A stretch of 64,000 nt of DNA. Origin: Algiphilus sp. Its GTDB lineage: Bacteria; Pseudomonadota; Gammaproteobacteria; Nevskiales; Nevskiaceae. Under the pieces are notes generated by a model. That model was given only the letters and a program-made list of their open reading frames with translations, was not told the origin of the DNA and made no database searches. The stretch covers positions 1 to 64,000 of the forward strand of contig NZ_JAGLEJ010000039.1 of NCBI RefSeq assembly GCF_023145115.1. Direction: 5' to 3'. Of the stretch, positions 1-9,325 are shown in pieces. Each line of letters starts with the position of its first letter. Within the stretch, counting starts at the first letter, position 1. The position numbers were made by a program, and so were the translations under genes.

Positions 1-186
1 CCTCCTCGATACCCGGGGCGGTTCAATGCACGGTCTGGGGAAGTGGCAGCGATAGCCTCAAGAAGAACGACTGAGCAGCAGTTAGCCAGTCCCATAGCGA
101 TGGCGAACAATGGAGCGTTGCAACGCGGATGCGCTCGTCCTCACTTGCGCAAGTAGCGCGCCATCCTCCGACGCGCTACCAGGCCC

Positions 187-1716
187 TCACCCTGCCAGCT
201 CCTTGCGCAGCTCGGTCTTGAGGATCTTCCCGGCACCGCTCAGCGGCAGCGCCTCTTCCCGGAAACTGATGCTGCGCGGCAGCTTGTAGTCCGCGATGAG
301 GCCGCGGCAGTGGGCGATGATGTCGGCCTCGGTCGCGGTACCGCCTTCCCTCAGCACGATCACCGCGTGCACGGCCTCGCCCCACTGCTCGCTGGGCAGG
401 CCGATGACGGCGGTTTCCTGGACGTCCGGGTGCTGGTAGATGGCGCCCTCGACCTCGACACTGAAGATGTTCTCGCCGCCGCTGATGATCATGTCCTTGG
501 CGCGGTCGACGATGAAGACGTAGCCGTCGCCGTCCATGTAGCCGAGATCACCGGTGCGCAGCCAGCCGTCGCGCAGCGTCTCGGCGGTCTGCTCCGGCCG
601 CTTCCAGTAGCCCTGCATGATGTTGAGCCCGCGCGCGCAGACCTCACCCACCGTGCCGGTGGCGACCTCGCTGCCGGCCTCGTCCATGATCGCCACGTCC
701 ACGCCGTAGGCCGGCACGCCGGCGCTGGTCAGCTTGTCGCTGCCCGGGTAGTGCGCCTCGGCCGGCAGCAGGGTGACCACCGGCGCGGCCTCGGTCTGGC
801 CGTAGCCCTGCACGAAGCCGACGCCGGGCAGCGCCTTCATGGCGCGCAGCAGCAGTGCCTCGGGCATCGGCGAGGCGCCGTACAGCATGCGCCGCAGGCT
901 GGCGATGTCCGCGCCTTCCAGCTTCCCGGAGCTGACCAGCATGTTGATCATCGTCGGCACCAGCATGGTGTGCGTGACCTTGCCGCGCGCGATCATCGCC
1001 AGCAGCGCGTCGATGTCGAAGCGCGGAATCACGCAGTGCGTGCCGCCCACCGCCGTCACGGCGTGCGTATTGGCCATGTCCGCGAGATGGAACATGGGCG
1101 CCGCGTGCAGATACACCGCGGTCTGGTCGTAGCCCAGCATCGGCAGCATGTTGAGCATGTTGTAGACGATGGCGTCGTGCGACAGCATCACGCCCTTCGA
1201 CTTGCCGGTGGTGCCGCCGGTGTAGAACAGCCCGGCCAGCGCATCGCCGCGCACCTCAGCTTCCGCGGCCGGCGCGTGATTCGCGATGAGGTCCTCGTAG
1301 GCCAGGCAGCCCTCCGGCAGTTCGCCGTCGCCGATGAACACCACGTGCTCCAGCGCCGGCAGCTGCGCGCGGATCTGCGCCACCACGGGCGCGAAGGCGT
1401 CATCGACGAACAGCACGCGGCTCTCGGAATCCTCCAGCGTGTAGGCGATCTCCGGCGGTGCCAGCCGGATGTTCACCGGATTCGCCGCCGCACCAGCCCA
1501 GGACACCCCGTAGAGGTACTCCAGATAGCGATCGCTGTTCAGCGCCAGGATCGCGACCCGATCTTCCGCCTGCACGCCCAGCCCGTGCAGCGCGCCCGCA
1601 AGCCGCGCAACGCGGTCCCTCAGCTCCCGCCAGGTCTGCTCACGGTTTCCGCAGATGGTCGCGGTGGCGTCGGCACGCGTCTGCACCGCGCGGCGCAGGG
1701 TCTGGGTGATGCGCAT
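187..1716 (-). CDS. Acyl-CoA synthetase (AMP-binding, class I adenylate-forming)
   Basis: This enzyme activates a carboxylic acid to its acyl-CoA through an acyl-adenylate. At 509 residues it is full length for a short- to long-chain acyl-CoA ligase. The phosphate-binding loop TGGTTGKSKG is at residues 166-175, the ATP motif GYGQTEA at 304-310, the hinge region WLRTGD at about 385-390, and the catalytic lysine of PLSGAGKILK is Lys497. There is no signal peptide, so it should be cytoplasmic. It stands alone, with a LysR gene upstream on the same strand about 115 bp away. The acid substrate cannot be read from the sequence; fatty, aromatic and steroid side-chain acids are all possible. Confidence 0.9.
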   Translation of the reverse strand: MRITQTLRRAVQTRADATATICGNREQTWRELRDRVARLAGALHGLGVQAEDRVAILALNSDRYLEYLYGVSWAGAAANPVNIRLAPPEIAYTLEDSESRVLFVDDAFAPVVAQIRAQLPALEHVVFIGDGELPEGCLAYEDLIANHAPAAEAEVRGDALAGLFYTGGTTGKSKGVMLSHDAIVYNMLNMLPMLGYDQTAVYLHAAPMFHLADMANTHAVTAVGGTHCVIPRFDIDALLAMIARGKVTHTMLVPTMINMLVSSGKLEGADIASLRRMLYGASPMPEALLLRAMKALPGVGFVQGYGQTEAAPVVTLLPAEAHYPGSDKLTSAGVPAYGVDVAIMDEAGSEVATGTVGEVCARGLNIMQGYWKRPEQTAETLRDGWLRTGDLGYMDGDGYVFIVDRAKDMIISGGENIFSVEVEGAIYQHPDVQETAVIGLPSEQWGEAVHAVIVLREGGTATEADIIAHCRGLIADYKLPRSISFREEALPLSGAGKILKTELRKELAG

Positions 1717-1832
1717 GGGGTCGTCTCCTCGATCCGCTTGGCAACGTTTGTCACCCGAATCCTAGCGTGCCTGCAGGGGGCGTTCACGCATGCACCGGCC
1801 TGAGCTGCATGACCGACGGCAGGCCGGATCCG

Positions 1833-2777
1833 TCACGACCGAGATGCCCCGCCGGGCGCTTCCCTGCCGGGCTGCTCGGGAATGTCGCGATCGAGCAGGC
1901 AATCGATGAATGCCCTGAGGGCGGGTCGGACGTAGCGGCGATTCGCGTAGTAGAGGTGCAGGCCGGGCAGCGTCTGGGCCCAGTCGCGGAGAACGCGCTT
2001 CAGCTGGCCACGCTCCAGTGCTTCCGCGATGCCATCGTCGTTGTAGGCGTAGAAAATGCCCAGCCCCTGGAGCGCGGCGGGGATGACGATGTCCTGATGG
2101 TTGGCGGTCAGCGGCCCCTCGACCTGGACTTCGACCCGCTGGCCGTCCCGCACGAACTCCCAGCGGGCGATCCTGCCGCTGCCGGGAAACCGCCAGTTGA
2201 GGCAGGCGTGGTGCTGCAGGTCGGCCGGAGACGCCGGCTCGCCATGACGAGCGAGGTACTCCGGTGACGCCACGGCGAGCAGTTCGACGTCCGGCGTGAG
2301 CCGCACCGCGATCATGTCGTTCTGCAGGCGCTCACCGACCCGAATGCCCGCATCGAACCCGCCGGCCACGATGTCGCTCAGACCGTCGTCGATCACGATA
2401 TCGAGCACGACATCGGGACAGGCGGCGTGAAAGCGCCCCAGCCGCGGCGCAATGACCTTCTTCGCCGCCATGCTCAACGCGTTGATCCGCAGCGTACCCG
2501 CCGTCCTGCCGGTCGCACTGACCGCCTGCTCGACGGCGTCGTCCATCTCGCGAAGCATCGGCGCGATGCGCTCGTGCAGACGTCGCCCCGGCTCCGTCGG
2601 CGACACGCTGCGGGTCGTGCGATCGAGCAGGCGCACGCCCAGGCGCGATTCAAGCTGGCGGATGATCTGGCTGAGCGCGGACCTCGACAGGCCGAGTTGG
2701 TCCGCGGCGCGGGAGAAGCTCGCCCAGTCCACCACGGCCACGAAGGCCTTCAGCTCGGCGAATTCGGAACCGCGCAT
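1833..2777 (-). CDS. LysR-family transcriptional regulator
   Basis: A 314-residue LysR-type regulator. An N-terminal winged helix-turn-helix at about residues 5-64 includes FSRAADQLGLSRSALSQIIR. A periplasmic-binding-protein-like effector domain follows (about 95-295). It is transcribed away from the NTF2-like/SDR pair that begins at 2879, the usual arrangement of a LysR gene and its target. The 101-bp gap between them is the likely shared control region. The inducer is unknown. The C-terminal tail after about residue 295 is basic and low in complexity. Confidence 0.88.
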   Translation of the reverse strand: MRGSEFAELKAFVAVVDWASFSRAADQLGLSRSALSQIIRQLESRLGVRLLDRTTRSVSPTEPGRRLHERIAPMLREMDDAVEQAVSATGRTAGTLRINALSMAAKKVIAPRLGRFHAACPDVVLDIVIDDGLSDIVAGGFDAGIRVGERLQNDMIAVRLTPDVELLAVASPEYLARHGEPASPADLQHHACLNWRFPGSGRIARWEFVRDGQRVEVQVEGPLTANHQDIVIPAALQGLGIFYAYNDDGIAEALERGQLKRVLRDWAQTLPGLHLYYANRRYVRPALRAFIDCLLDRDIPEQPGREAPGGASRS

Positions 2778-2878
2778 TGTGTACGGATCGCTACATGGCC
2801 TGATCGGATACTAGGCGATTCTCTTGTGCGCCACCGTGGTTCATCGTGGTCTCCCGGAAACAACAGCGAGACCACGAC

Positions 2879-3217
2879 ATGAACGACACGAAGGAACTGC
2901 ACCTTCCCGCCGCCGTTGCCGCCTACTTCGATGCCGACCTCGGTAACGGTGACGCGGTTGCACGCTGCTTCACCACGGACGGGCAGGTCACGGACGAGGG
3001 CCGGACCTACACGGGACGGTCGGCGATCGCCGCCTGGAAGGACGCGGCCTCCGCCCAGTTTTCCTATGTCACGAAGCCCGTATCGCTCGAGGAAACGAAT
3101 GGCAGCTGCATCGTGACGGGGCGAGTGACGGGCGACTTTCCCGGAAGCCCGACCGACCTTCGGTATGCCTTCACGCTCGCACAGGGCGGGATCGCGTCGC
3201 TGGAGATCACCCAGTGA
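2879..3217 (+). CDS. NTF2-like (SnoaL-type) small protein
   Basis: A 112-residue protein with the cone-fold NTF2/SnoaL pattern: an N-terminal helix ([20 protein letters not shown]) followed by strands ending in a [19 protein letters not shown] C-terminal strand. Such proteins are small isomerases, cyclases or accessory domains. The ATG at 2879 is preferred because it starts the conserved region; an in-frame ATG at 2846 would add 11 unrelated residues. Its stop overlaps the GTG of the next gene, so the two are translationally coupled. The reaction is unknown. Confidence 0.75.
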   Translation: MNDTKELHLPAAVAAYFDADLGNGDAVARCFTTDGQVTDEGRTYTGRSAIAAWKDAASAQFSYVTKPVSLEETNGSCIVTGRVTGDFPGSPTDLRYAFTLAQGGIASLEITQ

Positions 3218-3996
3218 GCTTCGATCTGCAGCTTGCGGACAAGCGGGTGCTGGTGACCGGCGGCACGCGTGGCGTCGGTTCGGCGACCGTCGCGTTGATG
3301 GCGGCGGCAGGCGCCCGGGTGATGGTGGCTGCGCGCTCGCTTCCGGAGTCACCCGTCGACGATGTGCGCTATGTCGCTGCCGATCTGTCGACCGCCACGC
3401 ACGCGCACTCCTTGGCCGACGCAGTTCACGAGCAGCTCGGCGGCATCGATGTCCTGGTCAATGTCGTCGGGGGCTCGTCCGCACCGGCGGGCGGATTCGC
3501 CGCACTCGATGATGCCGAATGGTCGAAGGAGATCGAACTGAACCTGATGTCCTCGGTTCGGCTCGATCGCGCGCTCATGCCGGCCATGATCGAGCAGGGC
3601 TCCGGCGTCATCATCCACGTCACCTCGATCCAGCGCGTTCTGCCCCTGCCCGAGGCAACCATCGCCTACGCCGCCGCCAAGGCTGCGCTGTCGACGTACA
3701 GCAAGGCACTCTCGAAGGAGGTCACGCCCCGGGGTGTCCGCGTCGTTCGCGTCTCTCCCGGATGGATCGAGACCGAAGCAGCGGTCGCGCTTGCGGAAAG
3801 GCTCGCCACCCAGGCGAATACCGACTATGCGGGCGCGCAGCGGATCATCATGGATTCACTGGGCGGCATCCCGCTGGGACGACCGGCGAAGCCGGGCGAA
3901 GTCGCCGACCTCATCGGCTTCCTGGCATCGCCGCGTGCAGCTTCCATATCCGGGGTGGAGTACGTGATCGACGGCGGCACCGTGCCGACGGTCTGA
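3214..3996 (+). CDS. SDR-family NAD(P)-dependent oxidoreductase
   Basis: A 260-residue classical short-chain dehydrogenase. The nucleotide-binding TGGTRGVG is at residues 15-22. The catalytic serine lies near 138, and Tyr152 and Lys156 are in AYAAAK. The start is a GTG that shares bases with the stop of the preceding NTF2-like gene. Together they form a two-gene unit divergent from the LysR gene at 1833-2777. The substrate is not evident; the C-terminal [14 protein letters not shown] is typical of the family. Confidence 0.88.
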   Translation: MSFDLQLADKRVLVTGGTRGVGSATVALMAAAGARVMVAARSLPESPVDDVRYVAADLSTATHAHSLADAVHEQLGGIDVLVNVVGGSSAPAGGFAALDDAEWSKEIELNLMSSVRLDRALMPAMIEQGSGVIIHVTSIQRVLPLPEATIAYAAAKAALSTYSKALSKEVTPRGVRVVRVSPGWIETEAAVALAERLATQANTDYAGAQRIIMDSLGGIPLGRPAKPGEVADLIGFLASPRAASISGVEYVIDGGTVPTV

Positions 3997-4094
3997 CCGA
4001 AGACACTGCAACGATTGCCCGGCTGGCGAATCGCGGGGCAACGGCATAGATTATTGCCGCTGACCGTGCGCCCCACGGCCTTTCTCGGGCTTCA

Positions 4095-5105
4095 ATGACG
4101 CGCCGCATGAACGGACACCGTCACGGAGGCGGCCCCCGGCACCGGGAGGTTTCCGGCGTTCGAGGCATTGCCGACAGTCTGGACTTGCAGCACGCGCCGG
4201 TCCTGCAGACCAGCATCGCCTCCCGGTCGGGCATGGCCTTCATCGAGCTGGCGTCCGGACCGGGCCACACCGGGACGACACTGCCGGTCGCCGATGATGC
4301 CTTCCTGATTGCGCTCCAGCTCAGAGCCTGTCAGGACTTCGACCTGTACGCCGACGGTCGCCTGATTCGCCCGCGCGCATTCGATGCCGGCGCTGTGGCC
4401 ATCTTCGACCTCAGGACGAAGCTGGCGATGGCGCACCGGGATCCGTTTCACGCCGTGGATCTGTACCTCCCCCGCAAGGCGCTCGATGCGCTGGCCGAGG
4501 ACGCCAATGCACCCCCCATGGACGGGCTTCGGCACGAGCCCGGCAGGGCACTGCACGATCCCGTCGCGCGCCATCTCCTGCTGGCGATTCGGCCGGCTCT
4601 GGCAGCGCGCGAGCAGGCAAGCGAGCTCTTCGTCGATCAGCTCGCCGTGGCGCTCGCGACCCATGTCGCGCAGGCCTACGGCGGTCTGCACGCGGGGCCT
4701 GTAGCGAATACGGGCACGCTGGCGCGCTGGCAGGAGCGCCGCGCCAAGGAGCTGATTGCCGCGAATCTTGCAGGCCACATCACGCTCGCCGAACTGGCCG
4801 CGGAATGCGGCCTGTCGATCCGCCACTTCACGCGCGCGTTCCGTGGCTCGACGGGCATGTCGCCGCACGCGTGGCTCACGCAGCTCCGCCTGGAGAAGGC
4901 CAGGCGGCTGCTCGCGCACTCCCGCCGATTGCTGGTCGATATCGCGCTGGAATGCGGCTTCTCGGATCAAAGCCACTTGACCCGCGCTTTCCAGCGGCGT
5001 TTCGGAGTGGCTCCGGGCGCTTGGCGGCGGCTGCATCAACGCGCCGCCGCCCGGGATGCATGGCCCGATGATGCAAAAGCTGTCCCGTTCGTGCAGGAAG
5101 CGTGA
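4095..5105 (+). CDS. AraC-family transcriptional regulator
   Basis: A 336-residue AraC-type regulator. The C-terminal DNA-binding domain has two helix-turn-helices, ITLAELAAECGLSIRHFTRA and VDIALECGFSDQSHLTRAF. The N-terminal half is a ligand-sensing domain of unknown specificity. It is followed after 56 bp by a secreted alpha/beta hydrolase on the same strand, its most likely target. An internal Met at residue 5 is an alternative start. The first 25 residues are poorly conserved in character. Confidence 0.85.
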   Translation: MTRRMNGHRHGGGPRHREVSGVRGIADSLDLQHAPVLQTSIASRSGMAFIELASGPGHTGTTLPVADDAFLIALQLRACQDFDLYADGRLIRPRAFDAGAVAIFDLRTKLAMAHRDPFHAVDLYLPRKALDALAEDANAPPMDGLRHEPGRALHDPVARHLLLAIRPALAAREQASELFVDQLAVALATHVAQAYGGLHAGPVANTGTLARWQERRAKELIAANLAGHITLAELAAECGLSIRHFTRAFRGSTGMSPHAWLTQLRLEKARRLLAHSRRLLVDIALECGFSDQSHLTRAFQRRFGVAPGAWRRLHQRAAARDAWPDDAKAVPFVQEA

Positions 5106-5161
5106 GGGCCGCTTCGCGAGCATGGCCGCTCCCGCAATCGCCCGTACCACGGAGAAGTGTC

Positions 5162-5956
5162 ATGAAGCGCACCCAGGCCATCCTCGCGACCGTCGTGGCG
5201 GCCACCATCGGCCCCGCGACCCACGCACAACCCGCGCTGGCCACGAACGGCACCGGCCCGGCGCAGAACGTCGTGCTGGTGCACGGCGCCTTCGCCGATG
5301 GTTCCGGCTGGCGTGGGGTCTACGACGAGCTGACCCGGCGGGGTTACCGGGTAACCATCGTGCAGAACCCGCTCACTTCACTTGCCGATGATGTCGCGTC
5401 CACGCGACGCATCCTCGATCGCCAGGACGGACCCACGATCCTGGTGGGGCACTCCTGGGGCGGCACGGTCATCACCGAGGCAGGCATGCACCCGAACGTC
5501 GCGGGCCTGGTGTACGTCTCGGCGCTGGTGCCCGACGCCGGCGAATCCACGGCCCAGCAGTATCAGGGGTTCGCGGCCACACCCGAGTTCGTGATCGATG
5601 TCCAGGAGGATGGATTCGGCTTCCTGAATCCGCAGCACTTCCAGGCCGGGTTCGCCCACGATGTCGGCGATGCGGACGCAGCGTTCATGCGCGACGCGCA
5701 GGTTCCCATCAGCATGTCGGTCTTCGAGACCCGGGTGCAGAACGCCGCTTGGCGCACGAAGCCCAGCTGGGCCGTGATCGCCACAGAGGACAAGGCGTTC
5801 GATCAGGCCATGCTCGTCCACATGGCCGAGCGTGCCGGCGCGCAGATCACGCGGGTCCCTGCCAGTCATGCCGTTTTCATGACCCAGCCTAAGGTGGTTG
5901 CCGCGACCATCGAGCGCGCCGCCCGGGAGGCGGTTGCAGGCATTGCACGAAAGTAG
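5162..5956 (+). CDS. Exported alpha/beta-fold hydrolase
   Basis: A 264-residue hydrolase with an N-terminal signal peptide (about residues 1-22, cleavage after ATHA). The mature enzyme has the oxyanion-hole motif HGAFADG (41-47), the nucleophile elbow GHSWGG with Ser98, and a C-terminal His at about 236 in PASHAVF. It is probably a periplasmic esterase-like enzyme. I chose ATG 5162 because it begins the signal peptide; upstream in-frame codons encode a basic, unrelated stretch. It lies directly behind an AraC regulator gene. The substrate is unknown. Confidence 0.85.
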   Translation: MKRTQAILATVVAATIGPATHAQPALATNGTGPAQNVVLVHGAFADGSGWRGVYDELTRRGYRVTIVQNPLTSLADDVASTRRILDRQDGPTILVGHSWGGTVITEAGMHPNVAGLVYVSALVPDAGESTAQQYQGFAATPEFVIDVQEDGFGFLNPQHFQAGFAHDVGDADAAFMRDAQVPISMSVFETRVQNAAWRTKPSWAVIATEDKAFDQAMLVHMAERAGAQITRVPASHAVFMTQPKVVAATIERAAREAVAGIARK

Positions 5957-6077
5957 CTCGCACCATCGGGGATCCGAATCTCGCTGCCCTCCCCCACAAA
6001 CGGAGTAGAGGCTGTCCCCTGTCCTCCGACATAATCCCGCTCATTACAGTGGGAATACAGTCGAGGGGGGAGAGGCC

Positions 6078-7586
6078 ATGTATCAGTCCATGTGGCGCCA
6101 GCTTGCCGTCACGGCCATTGTGTCGATGGCGCTTGCGGCGTGTGGGGGAAGCGGCAGCCAGAGCCAGAACGAGCAGGTCGCGGTTCCGGGTTCGGAGGAT
6201 CCGGCTGTCGAGCCGCCGAACGAGGGCGTGATCCTCGCGCAGGAGCTGGCGCACATGGTGGAGCGCGCCGGGCTGTACTCGCTGCCCACCGACCTGGAGT
6301 CGGTGCTGCAGTCGATCACGACGCTGCCCACCGGGCTGGGCAACGTGGTGGCGATGCATCTGGGCCGACTGTATGCGACGCCGGACGAATCGCTGCCCGC
6401 CGTCGGGCCGCTGCTGGATCTGCTGCGGGCACGCCTGGAGCTGTTGCTGACCGGGCAGCAGCCGGTGCGGTTGGTGCAGGACACGCTGGATGGCGAGTTC
6501 TCCATCCTGCTGCTGCCGGTGGATGCGGTCACGGTGATCGTGATCCTGCCGACACAGGTGGTGAAGGCTGCGCCCTCCTCCCCGGACCTGCCGGCGGCCG
6601 AGGTCGACCTCAGCCAGATCACCTACGAGGTGAACGGCCGCACGCGTACGGTCGATGAGTACATGCAGAGCGGCATGACGAATGCCATTGCCTTCATGCA
6701 CAACGGCCAGTTCATCTACGAGGATTATCAGAACGGCTACAACCCCGATACCCGCGCCCACATGTGGTCGGTCACGAAGTCGGTGACGACGTCGCTGGTG
6801 GGGATTGCGGTGTCGGAGGGTCTGGTCGATTCGATTCACGACCCCATCAAGAAGTACATCCCGGAAGCCGCCGACTCGGTCTGGGAGGGCGTGACCGTCG
6901 AGGATCTGCTGCAGATGGAGTCCGGCACGTACTGGGTGGATGTGCCGATCCACCAGCCCGAGCAGCTGGTGCTGATGGGCGCGGACTTCCACACCAACGG
7001 CCTGTTCGGCATGACGCGCGACGAGTACCTGCTGCGGCTGACGCGCGTTTCGCCGCCGGGGGAGTTCTACCGCTACAACAGTGGCGACGCACAGATGCTG
7101 GCGTGGATGCTGGAGAACATCTACGACCGTCCCTATGCGGAGATCCTGTCGGAGAAGATCTGGCAGCCGGCGGGCATGCAGGACGATGCGCTGGTCACGG
7201 TGGACCGCCTGGGCAACACCTTTGCCTCCATGGGACTGATGGCCACGCCGCGCGACATGCTCCGCTTCGGCGAGATCTTCCGCAACGGCGGCCGCACCTT
7301 CGACGGCCGGCAGATCATTCCGGCGGCCTGGGTCGAGGCCTCGCACAACTACGACAAGGACAACGGCGGCGGCCCGCGCGGCTACATGTGGCCGCACTGG
7401 GGCGGCGAGGAGTCCGGCAACTACACGGCGGCGGGCTTCGGGCACCAGCGGGTGAGCGTGGCGCCATCGCTGAACATGGTGGGCGTGCGCTTCGGCAACG
7501 ACCCCATCGACACGGTCGCGCCGGCGGAATGGGAAGCCGTGCTGACGGCCGTGGGCAACTACCTCCAGTACGGCACGACGCAGTAG
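6078..7586 (+). CDS. Lipoprotein serine hydrolase, beta-lactamase/transpeptidase-like (S12 family)
   Basis: A 502-residue predicted lipoprotein with lipobox LAAC (Cys22). The hydrolase domain occupies roughly residues 190-500. The catalytic SVTK is Ser231-Lys234, and a Tyr-Asn-Ser motif at 333-335 takes the place of the YxN motif. The C-terminal GFGHQ is in the position of the HxG/KTG element. Family members are esterases, amide-oligomer hydrolases and DD-peptidase-like enzymes; classical beta-lactamase activity is not implied. About 150 residues between the lipobox and this domain are unassigned and may be a spacer or a second domain. The strongly G-rich stretch just upstream (about 6064-6075) is a suitable ribosome-binding site. 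Confidence 0.85.
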   Translation: MYQSMWRQLAVTAIVSMALAACGGSGSQSQNEQVAVPGSEDPAVEPPNEGVILAQELAHMVERAGLYSLPTDLESVLQSITTLPTGLGNVVAMHLGRLYATPDESLPAVGPLLDLLRARLELLLTGQQPVRLVQDTLDGEFSILLLPVDAVTVIVILPTQVVKAAPSSPDLPAAEVDLSQITYEVNGRTRTVDEYMQSGMTNAIAFMHNGQFIYEDYQNGYNPDTRAHMWSVTKSVTTSLVGIAVSEGLVDSIHDPIKKYIPEAADSVWEGVTVEDLLQMESGTYWVDVPIHQPEQLVLMGADFHTNGLFGMTRDEYLLRLTRVSPPGEFYRYNSGDAQMLAWMLENIYDRPYAEILSEKIWQPAGMQDDALVTVDRLGNTFASMGLMATPRDMLRFGEIFRNGGRTFDGRQIIPAAWVEASHNYDKDNGGGPRGYMWPHWGGEESGNYTAAGFGHQRVSVAPSLNMVGVRFGNDPIDTVAPAEWEAVLTAVGNYLQYGTTQ

Positions 7587-7597
7587 ATCGCCGGTCG

Positions 7598-7623
7598 CGG
7601 GCGCCCTGCATGCGGGGCGCCCG
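7598..7623 (+). terminator. Possible terminator hairpin after the serine hydrolase gene
   Basis: A perfect 8-bp G+C-rich stem (CGGGCGCC paired with GGCGCCCG) with a 10-nt loop starts 12 bp after the stop codon. There is no immediate T-run, so its efficiency as an intrinsic terminator is uncertain. Confidence 0.4.
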
Positions 7624-7698
7624 GGCGGCCGCGCAACCCGTTCTCCGGGCTTTTTGACATATGTTAGATTTGCCGATCCTTCACTTCAGGGTCGGGCC

Positions 7699-8991
7699 AT
7701 GCTGCGTCGAACCAACCGCCTCCCACGCAAGACCGCGTACCTCCTGCTCCCGGCACTCGTGCTGGCGGGATGCGGCAGCGACGGCAGCGGCGGACCCGGC
7801 CAGGCGCCGGAGCTCAGCCGGCAGGCCTGCGAATTCGTGCCCCGGGCCGAGGGTGACGACGCGCCCATCGGCCCCGAGCTCGACGTCGAGGTGGTGGTCG
7901 ACGGCCTGGAGATCCCCTGGGGCCTGGACTGGCTGCCGAACGGCGACATGATCTTCACGGAGCGGGACAAGGGCCTGCTGCGCATCATCCGGAACGGGCA
8001 GCTGGAGTCGGGCGCGGTGGCCGAGGTCGACGTGGCGGAGATCACCTGGGCCGAGGAAGCCGGCGGCCTGGGCAGCGAGGGCGGCCTGCTCGGCGTGCTG
8101 CTGCATCCGGACTTCGCCGAGAACCGGCAGCTCTACATGTACTGGACCGCGCGCGCGGAGGACGACTCGCTGTACAACCGGCTGGGTCTGTTCACGATGT
8201 CCGAGGACTACGGCAGCGCCGAGCTGGAGCGCATCCTCCTCGACGACATCCCGGGCGGCATCCACCACGCCGGCGGACGCATGCGCATCGGCCCCGACGG
8301 CAAGCTCTACCTGGGCGTGGGCGCCTACGAGGCGCCGCAGGCCCAGCAGCCCGATTCGGTGGCCGGCAAGCTGCTGCGCATGAACCCGGACGGCTCGATT
8401 CCGGCCGACAACCCCACGCCGGGCAGCTATGTGTATCTCACCGGCATCCGTAACACGCAGGGCTTCGACTGGTTCGACCCCCATCATCTGCTGGTCATGG
8501 AGCACGGACCCACCTTCAACGACGACGGCGGCCCCTTCACCAAGGGCCTGGACGAGTTCAACGTGTTCCGCGCCGGCGAGAACTCCGGCTGGCCGGACAC
8601 CACCGGCTGCGACTCCGCGGAAGGCATCACTCAGCCGGTGATCGTCTGGGAGCGCTCGCTCCCGCCGGGCGGCGCCACGCTGTACCGCGGCAACGCCATT
8701 CCGGAATGGACCGGCAGCTTCTTCGCCGCCACCCAGGGCCTGCCCCCGCAGCGGGACCAGGGGCAGCACCTGCACCGCATCCAGCTGGATCCGGACAACC
8801 CGTACATCGTCGAGGAACGCGAGATCTTCCTGAAGCAGCGCTTCGGCCGGCTGCGCACCGTCGCGGAAGGCCCGGACGGCTACCTCTACGTGACCACCAC
8901 CAACTGCGACACGCGCGGGGATCTGGCCTGGAACCCGAATTTCTGCCGCCAGGGTGGCGACAAGATCCTGCGCATCGTCGGACTGCAGTGA
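7699..8991 (+). CDS. PQQ-dependent sugar dehydrogenase-like lipoprotein (glucose/sorbosone dehydrogenase family)
   Basis: A 430-residue beta-propeller enzyme of the soluble aldose/sorbosone dehydrogenase family. An N-terminal lipoprotein signal ends in LAGC (Cys25). Typical blade motifs follow: IPWGLDWLPNGDMIFTERD, GGLLGVLLHPDF and IHHAGGRMRIGPDGKLYLGVG, the last carrying the conserved His near the active site. Members oxidise sugars or related alcohols with PQQ in the periplasm. The ATG at 7699 opens the signal peptide; an earlier in-frame ATG at 7654 does not. Its natural substrate and electron acceptor cannot be read here. Confidence 0.86.
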   Translation: MLRRTNRLPRKTAYLLLPALVLAGCGSDGSGGPGQAPELSRQACEFVPRAEGDDAPIGPELDVEVVVDGLEIPWGLDWLPNGDMIFTERDKGLLRIIRNGQLESGAVAEVDVAEITWAEEAGGLGSEGGLLGVLLHPDFAENRQLYMYWTARAEDDSLYNRLGLFTMSEDYGSAELERILLDDIPGGIHHAGGRMRIGPDGKLYLGVGAYEAPQAQQPDSVAGKLLRMNPDGSIPADNPTPGSYVYLTGIRNTQGFDWFDPHHLLVMEHGPTFNDDGGPFTKGLDEFNVFRAGENSGWPDTTGCDSAEGITQPVIVWERSLPPGGATLYRGNAIPEWTGSFFAATQGLPPQRDQGQHLHRIQLDPDNPYIVEEREIFLKQRFGRLRTVAEGPDGYLYVTTTNCDTRGDLAWNPNFCRQGGDKILRIVGLQ

Positions 8992-9001
8992 GCGCACGCC
9001 G

Positions 9002-9150
9002 CTAGGGAAGCTCTGATCTATGTCGCGAGCGAAGGCAGGTTGGCCGCCGCCGGAGCGCAGGAAGCGCAGTGTATGGGGTAATACATGAGCATTTCGAGCA
9101 CCGCCGGCGGCCAAGATGCCGAGCGCAGCAATAGATCAGAGCTTCCCTAG
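9002..9150. mobile_element. MITE-like non-coding element with 20-bp perfect terminal inverted repeats
   Basis: Positions 9002-9021 and 9131-9150 are exact reverse complements (20 bp, outer end CTAGGGAAGC). A second inverted pair, TTGGCCGCCG at 9040-9049 and its complement at 9105-9114, continues the symmetry inwards. The element is 149 bp and contains no credible gene. It lies 10 bp after the sugar dehydrogenase stop and could also act as a terminator-like hairpin. The outermost CTAG may be a duplicated target site. I saw no second copy in this window. Confidence 0.6.
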
Positions 9151-9325
9151 ACGGCGCTGCCGGAAACGCACCGGGCTTGAGCGCCGACGTCGGCGTCTGA
9201 TACACCACGCCTGATCGGCTGACGGCAAAGCGCGCGCCGCGCTCGCGGGAAAGGGGCCCGCCCGGCTCGGTTTGCGGGGTGCCGATACCCGGTCACGACC
9301 GTTCCAGGGGAGCACGGGAGGAGAC

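Noticed and set aside
1..186. A gene or regulatory element upstream of the window's first gene
   Set aside because: No convincing frame, hairpin or promoter was seen; the stretch lies beyond the stop of the acyl-CoA synthetase gene and has no supported feature.
7654..7698. An in-frame ATG start for the sugar dehydrogenase at 7654
   Set aside because: The 15 extra residues are not a signal peptide; the lipoprotein signal starts at the ATG at 7699.
9288..9296. GCCGATAC resembling a sigma-28 -10 element on the plus strand
   Set aside because: Nothing like TAAA or TCAA lies 15 bp upstream, and the downstream gene is not flagellar.
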